Assembly: GCA_023231475.1 (NCBI GenBank)
Contig: JALJEE010002185.1
Coordinates: forward strand, 99,519 to 163,518
Direction: 5' to 3'
Source of the DNA: Seison nebaliae
Lineage: Eukaryota > Rotifera > Pararotatoria > Seisonacea > Seisonidae
DNA length: 64,000 bases
Shown here: positions 25,705 through 40,276 of the stretch, one piece after another
How positions within the stretch are numbered: the first letter of the stretch is position 1
Layout: the number at the start of each line of letters is the position of its first letter
The notes under the pieces: model-generated
What the model saw: only the letters and a program-made list of their open reading frames with translations
Told to the model about the DNA's origin: nothing
The model's database searches: none
Position numbers and translations under genes: made by a program

Positions 25705-27766
25705 TATCAAGTGTTCTTTCCCAATTGCTTAGTCAACTCCTTCCAGTTGAATTCTATGTTCTGCTCTCCCACTTGCGACTTATCCTCTTTTTTCCTTTTC
25801 AGAGGTTTTCCATTAATTTTCACTCTAATCTTTATGGAGATTCCACTTTTTTCCTTTTCGAGTGAGGAGAAGAAGAAAGAAACTCTAAAGTCAAAAATAA
25901 GCTAAACTCGGAGAATGAGATGGTCGATTTAAAGATTCTAGTTTCACTCTATATTTTCCGTCTGATTCGTAATTTTTATGTCTATTAATTCGGAATGACT
26001 CGGAAAGAATACAATTTATTTAAGATAATTCATTAATACGATTGCTTATCTGTTGACTTCAATAAATGAAATAAGGAGAAAACAAAATAAGAGAATAGAA
26101 CCATTCTCTTGGCTGTCACTTGCATGACAATGTAGAACATGATCTTTCATATAATATATACGTCAAATACTTCAAATACAATCAAATGCTTCAACCAAAC
26201 AATACGTAAGAGATGAAGACGATGCACACGGACTAGACCAAAAATGACGAAAATACTTCTCGACCTATTCTTCAACTATTCCATTATTCTTACGTTTCTC
26301 TCCCATCTAGATACAGTTCTACCTTCATCATCCCTAAACTAAACACACAAGCGCTCACTCGCATATAGACATACTTTCCGTCTAATTGAAACATGAAATG
26401 AACAGAAATTACAATTCGATGGTAATATATCCATCACTTAACTTACCAATTCACGCTCATATGTTCCAACTGGATTAAGCTCGATTGTTCCTATAACTTC
26501 CTCGTCCTTGACGTTATGCCATCTTTTCCATTTCGACTTTCAATCGCATATTCCTCTACTCCTTTATCGACTAATTTATTGCTCGTTATTAAAGAATCCA
26601 CTTCTTTAATTTTTTTCATTATTTATCTCTTATAATCCTCAAATTTACTGATATCAATTTATCTCCAGATACTGCGAGAGAACATTTCACTGAAAAACAT
26701 CTCAATTTCAATCAATTATTTCCATCACATTATAATATAATTACAAATACTTATTAATTTTTTCATACGTTCAATTAGAGTAATGTTCATGAGTTCAATA
26801 ATTTTAGTTCAATATTAAAAGTAATGCTTTCAAAAATAATTCTTATTATCATTCAATAATGATATGAAATGAGAAGAGTTTATAAAGCTTCTGAAAGTTT
26901 AAGTAGAGAATCATCTAGATCATTTCTTAATAGCATTAATTTCAAATTTATTTAGTTAATTTCTTTGTATTAATGTCTTATCGTAACTGACGTCTAATAT
27001 TAGTGATAAAAATGAGCTGATAGATGGAAAGTACTAATAAATAATTTGAAAAATAAGTAGAGCAATTTTATTGTAGAGGCTCTTATGGTTTGTGCAACAA
27101 CCGTTTCCTCCAACAGCTTACATAACATTCTCTAATAACACCATCTGTCGAATACCATCAGATATGTTACATTCAATTAACTAATATGAACTAAATTTAT
27201 CAAAAAAAAATGTATGAACGAGTTAAAACAAAATAGCAAATTGTCTGACAACTTCACTTATCTTCCCATCTCATAGAATTAACAACTCTATAAACTACCT
27301 CCATCAAAACTTTTCCTGAATCTTGTTGATTGTAATCCTGAACAAGACTTTACAAAAATTGGAAAAATTCTTAAATTTTCGTTAATCCATAATTAATATA
27401 ATTTGTTATATAAAACCTGAATTATTTTCATTAGCAATTTCCATAAGATTATTAAATAAACACAGTGTATAGTTAAAAATCATTAGTTATGTTCACAATC
27501 ATACAATGAATTTATAGGAACCAATAAATTTAGAATACGATGAAAAATTTAGTTTTTGGAGTTTAACGAAAAACAAAAGTTATTGAGATCGATTTTGAAG
27601 TAGTTTGAATTATCATAGTTCTAATTTCGCAAAAAAAGACAAAATGTTCAAATTAGCAATTCGAATTGAATTAATTTTATCATATTTATATTGCTTCGTA
27701 GAATGTACAATATCGATATGTACAAATAGTCAAATTTCTAGAAATATAGTGTTTTATATGAAGTAT
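25705..27766. other. Non-coding interval
   Basis: No frame with coding character was found on either strand. Small + strand frames near 25.6-25.9 kb are antisense to, or flank, the polyQ gene. The interval is A/T-rich with no repeat of note. Confidence 0.55.
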
Positions 27767-28201
27767 TTATTTTAAGGAGAACAATATTCTTTTATATTTT
27801 CCATATATTGCTTTAATATTTAATATAATCAATTCAGTTTCCTTTTTGTACCACTCAGCATTATACGAACGGTGATTGAGATAATGATCCTCAAGAAATT
27901 TACGATGGAATTCTGACCAATAATTCGCTTCTACTTCCAAATTGCCTTTCGTTGGAAGGGAAGATAAATATTTTTCATATTCTTTTTGTTTCCGAGTGTA
28001 CTCTCGATTATGAGCGAGCCAATATTCATGATTCATTATTGCCAACTTTTCCACCTCCTCGCAATACAATCGTTCTGCTTCTGATAATTTAGAGACATTA
28101 TCATATTGTACCAAGTGAATATTGGAAATCTTGTTAGGTGGCGAAATTAACATGATTGGAAAACGACGATATTCCTTCAATAAATTCTGTAATTTTCCCA
28201 T
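27767..28201 (-). CDS. COA8: Cytochrome c oxidase assembly factor 8 (APOPT1)
   Basis: A single 144-codon frame. After a basic N-terminus comes ISPPNKISNIHLVQY, matching the PP-D/N-K-x-SN start of the COA8 domain. It continues with a long charged helix, an LPTKG turn, and a C-terminal block with FLEDHYLNHRSYNAEWYKK, close to the FYKxFL...YNRDWYKRN signature. COA8 protects and assembles complex IV in the mitochondrial matrix. The N-terminal 20 residues are rich in Lys, Arg and Leu and could be a weak mitochondrial presequence. A longer presequence on an upstream exon cannot be excluded. The gene stands alone, with 2 to 4 kb of non-coding sequence on each side. Confidence 0.88.
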   Translation of the reverse strand: MGKLQNLLKEYRRFPIMLISPPNKISNIHLVQYDNVSKLSEAERLYCEEVEKLAIMNHEYWLAHNREYTRKQKEYEKYLSSLPTKGNLEVEANYWSEFHRKFLEDHYLNHRSYNAEWYKKETELIILNIKAIYGKYKRILFSLK

Positions 28202-31200
28202 TGGAATTATTGCTATCTACATCAAAATATCCACATTTACTTATGCTTATTTAAATTGGAGAAACAATTTTATATAAATTAATAACAATTTATTGAGCTT
28301 AATTTATCGAACTATTTAATCTTATGCAATTCGAAAACCATAAATATTTAATGATCCCCAAGGAAAAAACTACAGTTGCATTCAGTAACATCTATTTTAT
28401 TTTCTTATTAGAAGTCTTGATTTGTTAAATTTGTTTTCATATTTGTTTATTAATTACGATATTACATGATTGTTGTTCAATTATTAGTCATTACAACCAT
28501 TCAATGAAAGTTCATTTTCCTTCGATTGTGATTTAGTATTTGTCCTTTATTGTTTGTCTTATTATTCCCGGGAAAAAAATTTCCAAACAGCAAAAACAAA
28601 GAGCTTGTGTCCAAAGATGCAAAGTACATTTAGTAGAAATTTCTACTGAATTCACTATAACTAGTTGACATTAGATAGGCAGTTGATAAATTTAAATACT
28701 TACAAGTGAACGTTAGAATTGTTCGAAAATTCTAAAAGAAAGAACTTCCCCAAAATACACGAATTCCATATTATGATGTTAAATTTTAATTTGCACTTCA
28801 ACCGTTTTCGTTTATTGATTTTTTAAAACTCTATTCTTTTGCACTCTGTTGGTTGTTAATAATCTTAAGAGTCTTAATGGGAAATAATATCAATAACGGT
28901 AATTTCGTTGCCGTCAAATAATAATCTATAACTTCGTCAGCATTTCATTTATTAATTCGCTAGATTAATTCATACTAAAATACATCGAATGTCAAAGTGG
29001 TAAATAAATCATTCTATAAACCGATTAATTTGATTATAGAATATCGATATTAGCATATAATAATATTATTGAATTGAGAAAAATGAGAGAGCTTATTGAA
29101 ATTAGAATGGACATTTTATGTAATCGAGATGTGAATTCATGTTTACTAGAATTCTTAAGGCAAAGTTATCCATTGAATCAAATGTTATTAACATCATTAA
29201 TTGTTATATATTATTAAATACATATTATTAAATGTCCATGTCATTAAAATGGAATTCGATATTGAGCGAACTTTTTTAGATAAACAAATAACCTTTGCAG
29301 AATTATATTCATCCTACCTGGTTTTCTTTTGACGAAGTCATTTTGAAGAAGATGAAGTAGAAATATTTCTTGGTTTTTTGATTCATAAGGAGAAGATAAG
29401 TTCAATTTTTGTTGGTAACATTCGACATATAAATTCATTCGAAACTTCTAGTCATTTTATCACTTAATAAGAATTTTTCTGTTAATCTCACATTTATCAG
29501 AATCGATACTATTCTTCACCTTTGTTATGGTTGCGATCAACTTCAAGCATTTCTCGATATTTAGAATAAACCCATGAATTTATTGGATAAAGACTTTTGC
29601 CAAGTTTATCCTGTGTATCATCGATGTGTGAATTTTATGTGTTATGTTCCTATTTCACTAGAATAATTCTAGTCTGGATACCATTCCATCCGGTGTTATT
29701 CCTGGATTGATTTTTGCTGCAAAATATTTCGTCATCGTCATTTCCATTCGTCATCGGTGTTTTCGCGCTGCATACTATTTAACACTTCCATGCTTCAATG
29801 TAATATTTCCATCATGATTAATTAATAACAGAAATATGCTGATTATTTTAAAATTGGATGAGGACATAGTGCTCTCATTCCATATATTTCATTTGGTCTA
29901 TCTTCATATTTCATGCGTTTATTTTCATCCCAAAGAGAGATTAGTTTTTTCTTCAAAAACAAAAAATAATAATAATAATAACAATAATAAAACATAACAT
30001 AAACAGATTAAGATTACCGAACGACGAGAATATCTTTCTCTGAAAGTGAGACTAATTATTATGATATTATGACTAATATGTTATTGGAATTATCTGATTC
30101 ACAAAATGTGCAAAAGTAAATCATTTTTATTAAGAGACTCTGGATTGAAAAGTTGTAAATTATTTTTCAATCGATTTCTAGTGAATTAAATAATAATAGA
30201 ACATTTAAAATCTCATTTTCTCCAATTTAAAGATACATCATGTCATGAAATTTGAGTAAGACAACATAAGAACGATGTTTGTTCATTTCATGCCAGAGAA
30301 AAAGTCAAATAAAATTTAACATCGGTTTTATTGCACATTAGTTCGTCACCTTATAAAATTATCACCACAAGCAATATATAGTGTGAAATGAATGATGACT
30401 GTTTTCCAATAAGGTGTGTCTTTTGAAGAAAATCTCTTGGATTCCATTAGATAATAGAATAATTTTCATTAAATTTCTTGGAATTTAATTTAAGTCTTAA
30501 GAGTTTATGATGTATCAGATCTATCATTTTATAAGATTATTGTAATATTGATGTAGAATGAGAAGTATTTGAAGAAGATGGGAAAAATAGGAGTAATAGA
30601 TTATTGACATAACTTTATAGTCAATAAGCATGACAAGCAACAGACAGCATTGTTAATAATAGTGGAAAATGTACAAGAATGTTAATCATGAAGAAGTAAT
30701 AAGAAGGAGGAAGGAATTAAATAATTCGAACTGAAAATGTTCATTAGCATATATTCATCCATCATCCTGATGATAATGACGAAGAGTCTTGGAGAAATGT
30801 TAAAGTGAATGGCTCGAACAAAGTTCAGAAAGCATTAGACGAGAAAAATATTATTAAGTATTAATTTATTAATTAGTATTGTTCACATAAGTAATTGTAT
30901 GAATTGTATGATGATAGATATTTGTGCAGAAAACTTGTGGTGTATGTCCTATAAGGATGTTAGAAAGAACAGATGTTTATAATTTTCATTCGATGCGATT
31001 CATTGTTATGAAGTGAAGGGATCATGTACCTACATGTAACATTAGCGTATTATTAGAAATAATTAATATAAAATGCAATAATGAGTAATAGATCAATTAC
31101 GATCGAATATTGATTCTTTTACTCATTCATCGACATATACCCAGTTTTATGCAACTTTTCAATCTCTCGTCCACATACCTTCACATACATCATCTCCTTT

Positions 31201-32584
31201 CATATGTGATGAAAATTTCGAATAATAAAATTTGATTTGTATAGAAAACTTTTTTGCAGTCTCTTGTAAGTATTATCTAGTTTTTTGTACAATTTCTAAT
31301 CATGATACGTTCAGACGAGAAACAGTGGAGCAGAAAGAATGAACGATTTTTATAATACTTTTATTAATTTTCATGATCTTTGGCCGGGTCGGAAGGAGTG
31401 AACTTACTTACGTTAGCTAGATTAGCGGAAAATTAAGGAACTTTTTTTTGTTTCAGCTAAATCTATCTGATCTAATACTATTTGAGACGGTATTCCTTCG
31501 TTATAGTTAGATAATCGTTCTGGGAATACATTCTCAATAAAATAATGTTATTCACTATGTTTTCTCATGTTCTTCGGATGAAGAATGATTCAATTTCTAA
31601 TTACAGTTCTAAGATTTCAATATTATACGATTCTTTTTTCGGTTAAATGAAACATCAAATTTTTAATTTCGTTTTTATCAAAATGCTTATGACATATATT
31701 TGAATGAACAACATATGGAAATTCCGCCATGATTTTCCAAGGACACTCGATAAATTCCTTCTCTAATAAAGTAATGAGTGACGATATTAGAATACGGCTC
31801 AAAAGTTTGCTGCGAGAAAAAATCCTTAAAACATTCTTATTTATATTCTTATTACTTACGGCGGCCTATAGATAATTATACATGTGAACACAGTAATATT
31901 CTGGTAGACTACTAATTTTACAATGGATTTACATTCTCTTATTTCTATCCCATTCACACAAATTGAATATTTCCTGCATCATTTTCTATTTCCTTGAACG
32001 GATCTAACCTACTGCTATTCTTCCATTTTCATTTGGGCATTATTTTGAAGAACCATTTTGTTTAAAATTGGTTGATTGCAGATTCTTCTTCCATTAATCG
32101 CTTGAGAAATCATGTGGAGTTTATTTAGAAGAAAAGTTGAAGTTATTGATAAGACACGTGTTGAATTAAATGGGAAGGATTTCTATGAGATTAGTTCATA
32201 TATACAAGTATATAACATGTCGTTCATTGATTGGTAAATAAAGTAGAATAATTGTTAGAGAAAACGGATGACAATGTTAAGTTTCTATGTTCATCGAATG
32301 AACTAGAATGATCGTAAAAATAGAATATGTTTGTATTCAACTAATTGAATTGTTTGTGCATTTATTTTATATAGATGTTTCCTTTTATTCACTTTTTTTC
32401 AGGTTATTATTATTTACAGTGTCGTGTATAACATAATTCATTCTATAATTATATTAGGAATGATGAAGAACTTATTGATAAATTAGAGCACCAACCAACT
32501 TCTTTAATTTAATAATACATCGACATTATTATTAAATTCTGACATTGCAATAAAAAGCGTACATTGTCGATCAATGTAGAACCA
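28202..32584. other. Long non-coding interval upstream of receptor gene
   Basis: No frame above 65 codons and none with motif support. A short AAT/AAC microsatellite occurs near 29963-29990. The stretch may hold 5' UTR introns or enhancers of the receptor gene that follows; nothing specific is visible. Confidence 0.55.
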
Positions 32585-35213
32585 ATGAATATCTGTCTCT
32601 TATTACTTCTTTTCATTAAAAGTGAAGTTATGGTTCTCAAAGGTGATTCTCCGTTTCGATTATTACGTAGTCGCCCCAACAAACTTTCGTCAGAAAAACC
32701 CAATTTGACGAATAAGAAATTCTCTCTATACGACGAACAACCTCACAATAAAAATGTATCATTATCATTCTTCAATTCCATCGATTATTACGAAGCAAGA
32801 AATATCAAACCGAAACGAATACAAAATGCTGAGAAAATGCTATATCGTTATTTACTGGCAGACTATGAGAAAGATAGCAGACCAGTTCTCGGCTCTGAAA
32901 ATGTTACTGTTCTCATCAATCTGGTGGTTGTTACAATAATGGCAATGGATGAACGAAATCAAATTCTTACAACTCATTTGTGGGTAGATCAAAAATGGAG
33001 AGATGCTCATTTAACATGGAATCCTGACGATTTTAATGGAATTGTTAGAACTCAGATACCTGCTACCCAAATCTGGGTACCTGATACCTTCATTTATAAC
33101 ACGTTCCTATAATTATTCTTACGATAATTACTGATTTTAATACCTCTTATATATGTTTTTAGTGCTGATGAGCAGTTTTCTGGTTTTATAGCCCCGAGTA
33201 CTCTTGGATATTTGTTGGTACAACACGACGGAAAAGTTCATTGGCCACATCCCCTCCGATTAAAAAGTACGTGTCGAGTTAATATTCGATATTTTCCTTT
33301 TGATAGTCAAACGTGTACTATCAGAATTGGATCTTGGAGTTATAATGGTCACCAAGTTTAGTTTTATTTTTGTGTTAATAAAATATTTAAAAAATATTTA
33401 ATTTTTTAGGTCTATATAAAGAATGAAGCGGAAAAACCAGATATTACTGAATATACTCAAAATACAGCTTGGGAACTAATATCGGCCAAATTGGAAAGTC
33501 GTATAAGAATTTATAAGAGTTGGCCAGAACCGTTTCCGGAAATTATGATGCATTTAAGAATACGAAGACGACCACTATATTATACATATAATGTGATAAT
33601 TCCATGTATTCTTTTAAGTGCATTAACCACCTTAACATTTGCACTACCAGCTGATACAGGTGAACGAGTGACACTTGGTGTAAATATATTTTTAGCAATT
33701 AGTGTATTTATGTTATTGGTGGCTGAACAGGTACCTGAGACGTCTGAATCAGTTCCATTATTAGGTTATTTTTTAGCATAATCAAAAAAATTTTCAATTT
33801 TCTTCTGAAAATTTTTAGGTGTTTATTTCACAATTGTTATGGTTACTACATTTGCAGCGATTGCTTGGGCCATATTCATAATTAATATTTTGAGAAGTGC
33901 ACAAGCATCAAAAGCTCCCCCGATTATCCCTCTGAAGATAATAATTATAATAGCTCCTTTTATTTGGATAAGAGTACCAGCCGGTTTACGAAGTGAAATG
34001 GCTGAAAAGAAGCTTGAACAAATTAAAGGTAAAAAAGAACGTAAAAGTTTTAAAAAAAACATTTCAAAACAGACTTCAAATCTACAAATTTCCGGTCTAA
34101 ACAACCTCTCACAAAGGAGATTACAAGCGTTCAAACCAAATTACCATCGTCATCGACGACTTTATATGAATTTACCAAAGAATCTTTTTAATAGCAGTTA
34201 GTCGTTATTTTAAATGATAAGGAGTCTAATAAATTTATGAAGAATTTAATGTCATCCAAACTGATTGTGATAGAATTGAAAAGAAACGTAAATGGTTAAT
34301 CAAACAAGCTGATGTAATAAGTGATGAAAGCGAAATAGTTCTACCTTCAGTTCAACTAAAAGATAGATCTGACGAATTATTTAAAATATTCGGACGAAAC
34401 GCAAAAAAGAGTTTGTTGAGCAACAATCATATGTCGGTCGATCAATCTTCAGATTCGATTGTCGCTAAAAAAAAATTATCGATTAAATCCGCCGTCTCCA
34501 ATCCTAATCTTTGTGTAATTAACGATAATAATAAGATTGTTTCCAATTACAGTTTCAGTATAAACAACGATTCACCGCGTAAGACATCTGACGATTTGAA
34601 CGACGACAAAACATCCAGAAACTCCAGAAATTCATTATTTTTTTATGGAACAGGAGAAAAATTTAGTACGAAACAATTGTTACAGCAGAAGACGTATCAT
34701 AAGGTTCCAAGCATTTCTTTAAGTAACTTCGATTTTTCCATGTTGGTACCAATTGATTCGAACCAAAAGGTTGTCTCAAAAGAAAAGAGCGAAATATCAG
34801 AAAAATCGATTGATAATGGAAATGATTCCGCCACCGATTCAGACGCCTCGTTCAAAACGATGAAAAAGAAAGGAACAAAATTGTTGCGAAGGACTGTATT
34901 GGATGAATCGAGTGAGACAGTGAAGAAATTAGAAGAGAAGAATAATCAATTCCAATCAACTGATACAAGAAATCAAACGAAAATGAACAATGTTATTCCA
35001 AAGAAATCGGGCGTGAAAGGGAAGGAGTTATTTGGGAAGAAAATTAGAGAATTGATTGACAGTCATCATTCTCAAATGTGTACGATAAAGAAACAATGGC
35101 TATTTATTGCTGCCGCATTGGATCGTTTTTTTCTTTTATTTTTTTCCATTTTTAACATTGCTACCTGTGTGGTAATGTTGTTCATTATACCGGCAATAGC
35201 GAAGGACTATTAA
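32585..35213 (+). CDS. Cys-loop ligand-gated ion channel, nicotinic-type non-alpha subunit
   Basis: Five exons (32585-33102, 33163-33355, 33410-33764, 33819-34196, 34243-35213) encode 804 residues. Introns are 60, 54, 54 and 46 nt. The ATG at 32585 starts a signal peptide (NICLLLLLFI). The Cys loop is C210-x13-C224. Loop A reads IWVPDTFIYN and loop B GSWSYNG. M1 is about 293-317. M2 about 322-341 is preceded by GE(322)R, the cation-selective signature. M3 is about 357-380 and M4 about 773-797. Loop C lacks the adjacent Cys pair that defines nicotinic alpha subunits, so this is a non-alpha or orphan subunit. The M3-M4 loop of roughly 390 residues, Ser/Lys-rich, is far longer than usual. The gene acts in the plasma membrane of excitable cells. 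The natural ligand is not determined by sequence. Confidence 0.93.
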
Positions 35214-36531
35214 CCTTCCTATTATTTTCTTTATACAGTTAACAATATGAAACTTACTTGTTATATCAACATATCATAAGGCGATATGACAATTATAAAA
35301 TAAACTTTTTTTTTACCATAACAGTAATAACAGTTAACCATAATTAAGGTGAAATCCTCTTAGGTCAACACAAGTTCTTACGTTAGAAAGGTTTGTCTGA
35401 TAGACCAATATAATCTCTTGAGATTTAAGTACATTATTGTTAATGAAAAGTTACATTTCATTCTATTTCTTTCCAAATTTCTTTAAAATATTAATATACA
35501 TTAATAACCTCATTACTTACTTACTTTACCAGAACACTTTACCCTTTTTCACCTCAAAACTTATTGAAATAAAATTCTTTACAAAACAATTGTGCTTCCA
35601 CAAGTTTTATTCATCGGATTGATAAACTTAATTGAAGATCCTCAATTAATAATATCATCCTTAATCTCACTCCCTCTATAATTATAATCGACTTTTACGT
35701 AGGCCGACCAGCTTACAAATTGATTCAAACTGTTTGAGTGACCTAACATTAATTATACAGTTCCCTTTCATATTTGCACTATCAACTATAATCTATATAA
35801 ATAGTGCAATTGTGCCAGTTTTAGCTTCTATTTTAGGAATCACTTACAATTTTGTTAGTTATTGAGTATTCAGCACCTCATGTCTTCACTGTATCTAACT
35901 TACAGTTAGCAAGCAATTAAATTCACAATCAATATTTCATTTAGTAAAATATATTATTTGAAAATTTAATGACGAAAAGGAATGTATATTAAGTAATTAT
36001 CATCAAAATTACATAAACTAAATCGTTTGACAAGTCTCTCAATGTTGGTTGATGTTTTAGAATGACTCTTAATTAGTAAATGAATCGATATGAATTATCG
36101 ATCGATAAGCAATTATTCTAAACACGCATTTGATAATTATGAGATGACAATTTTAATTAAGTCATTGCATTTCTATGACATTTTGACTCCTTAGTCCGAC
36201 AAGTGATCGCGCGACTCATCTATAAAACGTACGTTTATATGCTCACTTATAAATGCTTAATAAGTTTATATGAGAAAATATTTTGTAGCTTTAAAAATTT
36301 GTTTGGTAAAAATAAATGAGCTATTGTGAATTATTTACAAATTTAACATGTTTGAAACATTAATATAATTCTGTTATATATTTTACTCATTCGTTGCATG
36401 TGGACATTTTCGCACACTTTTCTCAACCGTGACATTTCATGCTACTAATTTTCAATTTAGAAGTGCTAGAAAAATCAACTGGGTGGTGGTTAGTCAAATA
36501 TATCTAGATACGGAAAACATTTCTGGCAAAA
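35214..36531. other. Intergenic, receptor to SLC1
   Basis: No coding frame is supported. The segment holds the 3' UTR of the receptor and the promoter of the transporter. A frame near 36429 overlaps the transporter start in another frame and is a shadow. Confidence 0.6.
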
Positions 36532-38455
36532 ATGGTCAGTTTGAAACACTTATGGAAACGACATACATTACTAATTGTCACGACGATATTTGTGCTTTGC
36601 AGTCTATTTACCAGTGTACTTCTCAGATATCACCTACACAAATTCTCACCTGGGACCATTGATCTGATTATTATCTGGTGTGGTTTCCCAGGTGAGATAT
36701 TCATCCGAAGTCTCAAATTGATGATATTACCAATGATTATAACCTGTATCATAGCAGGTTCCATTTATTCAAGAATAATAACATCCATCATAATCATAAC
36801 AACAACAATATTTCAGCTTTAGCCGAACTACATCCAACAAAAAATAGTAAAGTAACAATGATAATGATCGGATATATTCTAATACAGAATTTTATTGGGT
36901 CTCTTTTGGGTATATTATTCGGACAAATATTGAATATAAACAATAGTCGATCTTCGATTATAAACAAAAATTCCTCATTCAATTCGACTGAAGGCTGTTT
37001 GTCAGATATCTTTCAAGATATTTTTCGGTTTCTTTCTCGAGTCATTTATTTCGTGTAAAAAGTCGTGTTCATAAAAAAGAAATTTTATTCCAGATAATAT
37101 TGTTATTGCATTTCTCCATTCTCAAGAGACGAAATTAACGATTATCAATGAGAATAATTCCACTATCTATAAAAGAAAAATACAAAACGTGGGTTCGATG
37201 AACGTTTTAGGTTAATTCTCTTTTCTTTACTACTCCAACTACTTCTTATCAAATAATAGGTGTTGTCGTTTTTAGCGTGATATTTGGTATGAGTACCAGT
37301 ATGTGTGGATCAGCTGCGGAAAGCTTCAAAAAACTTATTATGTCATTGAATGAGATTGTACTTCAAATACTTCGATGGATTATATAGTTACTTTTTCATT
37401 ATAATTTTTATTATTTATATATATTTTATTTTATATTACTTTATTTATAGTATTTCTCCAATTGGTATTGCTAGTTTGTTGCTAAGGACGATTTTGGAGA
37501 TAAAAAACTTCTCGGAAACCTTACAAATGATGGGTGTTTTTGTCGCCGTTTTCGTCGCTTTAATACTGGTGGAGATTTTTGTCATTTATCCGATCGAAAT
37601 TTCAATTATCACCAAAGATAATCCTTTCTCACATTTCAGACATTTTTCTCAAGGTGCCTTGTTGGCCTTCACCACAGCTAGCTCGTTGGATTAAAATTTT
37701 AAAAGAATTTCAGTCATTTATTGATTTTCATTTGAACAGAGCATGTGCATGTCCTGAAGTCATGGATAAATTACATTTGAAATGTTCCGTTCCTAAATCA
37801 ATCGTCCGTTTTGTTATTCCAACAAATGTCACATTATCTAAACCGGGTTCTTCGGCCTTCCTAAGCCTATCGGTAATCTTAATGGCTGATGTTCAAAACC
37901 ATACTATTACATTTCCTAATTATGTTGTTATTCTGTTAGTATTCGTTTATTGACAGACACATAACGATTTTTAGATTTATGACATTCTTTCTCTCCTTAG
38001 CTTTACCGTCGATTCCAAGTTCAGCTATCGTTGCTATAATCACAATAAGCAATGCAATTGAGTTGGATGCCGAATATGTTTCACTTTTATTTTTAACTGA
38101 ATGGATCCTGTTAGTAATTACATATTCATCGTAATATAATCTTACAACATTATTCTATCGGAAGTGATCGATTAAGAACATTATCTAACACAGTGTCTCA
38201 TATTGGTTGTGCAATAATTGCGGGTACGTTGCATGAACCGGAAATGATAGAATTAAGTTATGAAGAGATTTAGAATTTAAATTTCTAAATAATCCTTTAA
38301 TTTTAGATAAATTACTCATCGATGAAAAACAATCGCCAAGTATAGATGGAAGTTCAAAGCAATTTTCAATTAATTATTCAAATGCTCTCCAAAATTCCGA
38401 CTCGAGAGGTTTCGAATATGATGATGATTCTACTGAATCAGCAAATGGACCTTAA
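36532..38455 (+). CDS. Divergent SLC1 (excitatory amino acid transporter family) protein
   Basis: Nine exons (36532-36757, 36817-37027, 37080-37210, 37260-37386, 37451-37684, 37740-37934, 37975-38109, 38165-38256, 38307-38455) give 499 residues, a normal SLC1 length. Recognisable parts are FPGEIFIRSLKLMILPMII (TM2), NVLGVVVFSVIFGMSTS (TM4), YISPIGIASL (TM5), TTASSACACPEV (hairpin 1 tip) and PSIPSSAIVA (hairpin 2). TM8 reads LDRLRTLSNTVSH. Family members cotransport glutamate, aspartate or neutral amino acids with Na+. Here the TM7 NMDGT motif is S343-K-P-G-S347, and the TM8 Asp equal to GltPh D405 is H432. Asp421, Arg424, Thr425 and Asn428 remain. All eight introns (40-64 nt) start GTT. Na+ coupling is therefore doubtful. 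Confidence 0.9.
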
Positions 38456-38589
38456 AATCTTTTATATATTGAATTATACATTTACCTAACATATTACGTA
38501 TCTTTAGCAAGATAACAGCCTCAAATTTTTTTAGGATAACACATAACCATATCTAAATTTAAATTAATAAAAAATTTTCTTCAATAATT

Positions 38590-39080
38590 CAAAATAAATC
38601 TATTGACATTTTTCTGTTGTCCGTTCACAACGATAGAACGATGGGAAGAAATAATTAAAAAGGAAGAATGAAAAATAGATATTTGTTCCAACCGATGTTT
38701 TTGTAAACGAATGGTATGTAAACAATAGTTCAATTGTTCATTAAATTCTAAGATGACCATCATCGGCACCGGATAAGAGAATTAGTTACTTCTAATGATC
38801 AAACGATGCTACGCCTTCCGGATATCTTTAGCATTTAGAAGACATTGTTTTCTATCCTGTTAAAACGGAATATAACAGAAAAAATAATTTTCCTTCAACA
38901 TTACCATCCTAAAAGATTTCTTTTGACGACTTCTCACCTTTATATGAGATAAAGAATAGATTGATCATCGATGTTCAATTCACGAAATCGGCACTGAATA
39001 GTCGAAGAATTGAACGTTTCATTTATGAATTCTATGAAAAAAATGAAATTTGGCTTGATGATATTGAAATAGAATTTTGA
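38590..39080 (+). CDS. Unresolved exon cluster, C-terminal part of unknown gene
   Basis: A chain of phase-matched exons can be drawn: an exon ending 38702, then 38753-38784, 38832-38858 and 38916-39080 with a TGA stop. Introns would be 50, 47 and 57 nt, typical for the window. The last two exons give EDIVFYP joined to ISFDDFSPLYEIKNRL and a 35-residue acidic end finishing DDIEIEF. The same frame is also open from about 38590 (ending KKEE) but is broken by an in-frame TGA at about 38671. I recognise no family. It may be a broken gene, or the 5' part may be mis-joined. Confidence 0.4.
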
Positions 39081-39404
39081 AGTAATCCGTCGATGGAATT
39101 ATTATTTGTTTAATTTCCCTGAACATTATCGACTTTATAAAATATTTTTCTAGTATTAAATACTCGTAACATATTTGACACCTAAATAACCTGTTCATTT
39201 TGTTGACTTATATTCACCTATATTCCTATGGAAGAATATGAAAATTATTTGATTATCGATTATCTTCATTAAACAAATCATATTAATATATTAATTGTTT
39301 TTGAATCTGAATCCACTATCTAGAAAAGCTCTTCCAATTCTTCTATTCGATCAATTCCATTTTTCACATTCATCAAACAATCAACGACGATAAATTTCAG
39401 TTCG

Positions 39405-40175
<771 letters not shown>

Positions 40176-40276
40176 AATAAATCACATAATTTTATGATAC
40201 ATTTCCTCGTTAATTCAATTAATATTACAAATTTATTTAAAAAATTTTTTTTATCCAATATTTAAAAAATTCAAAG

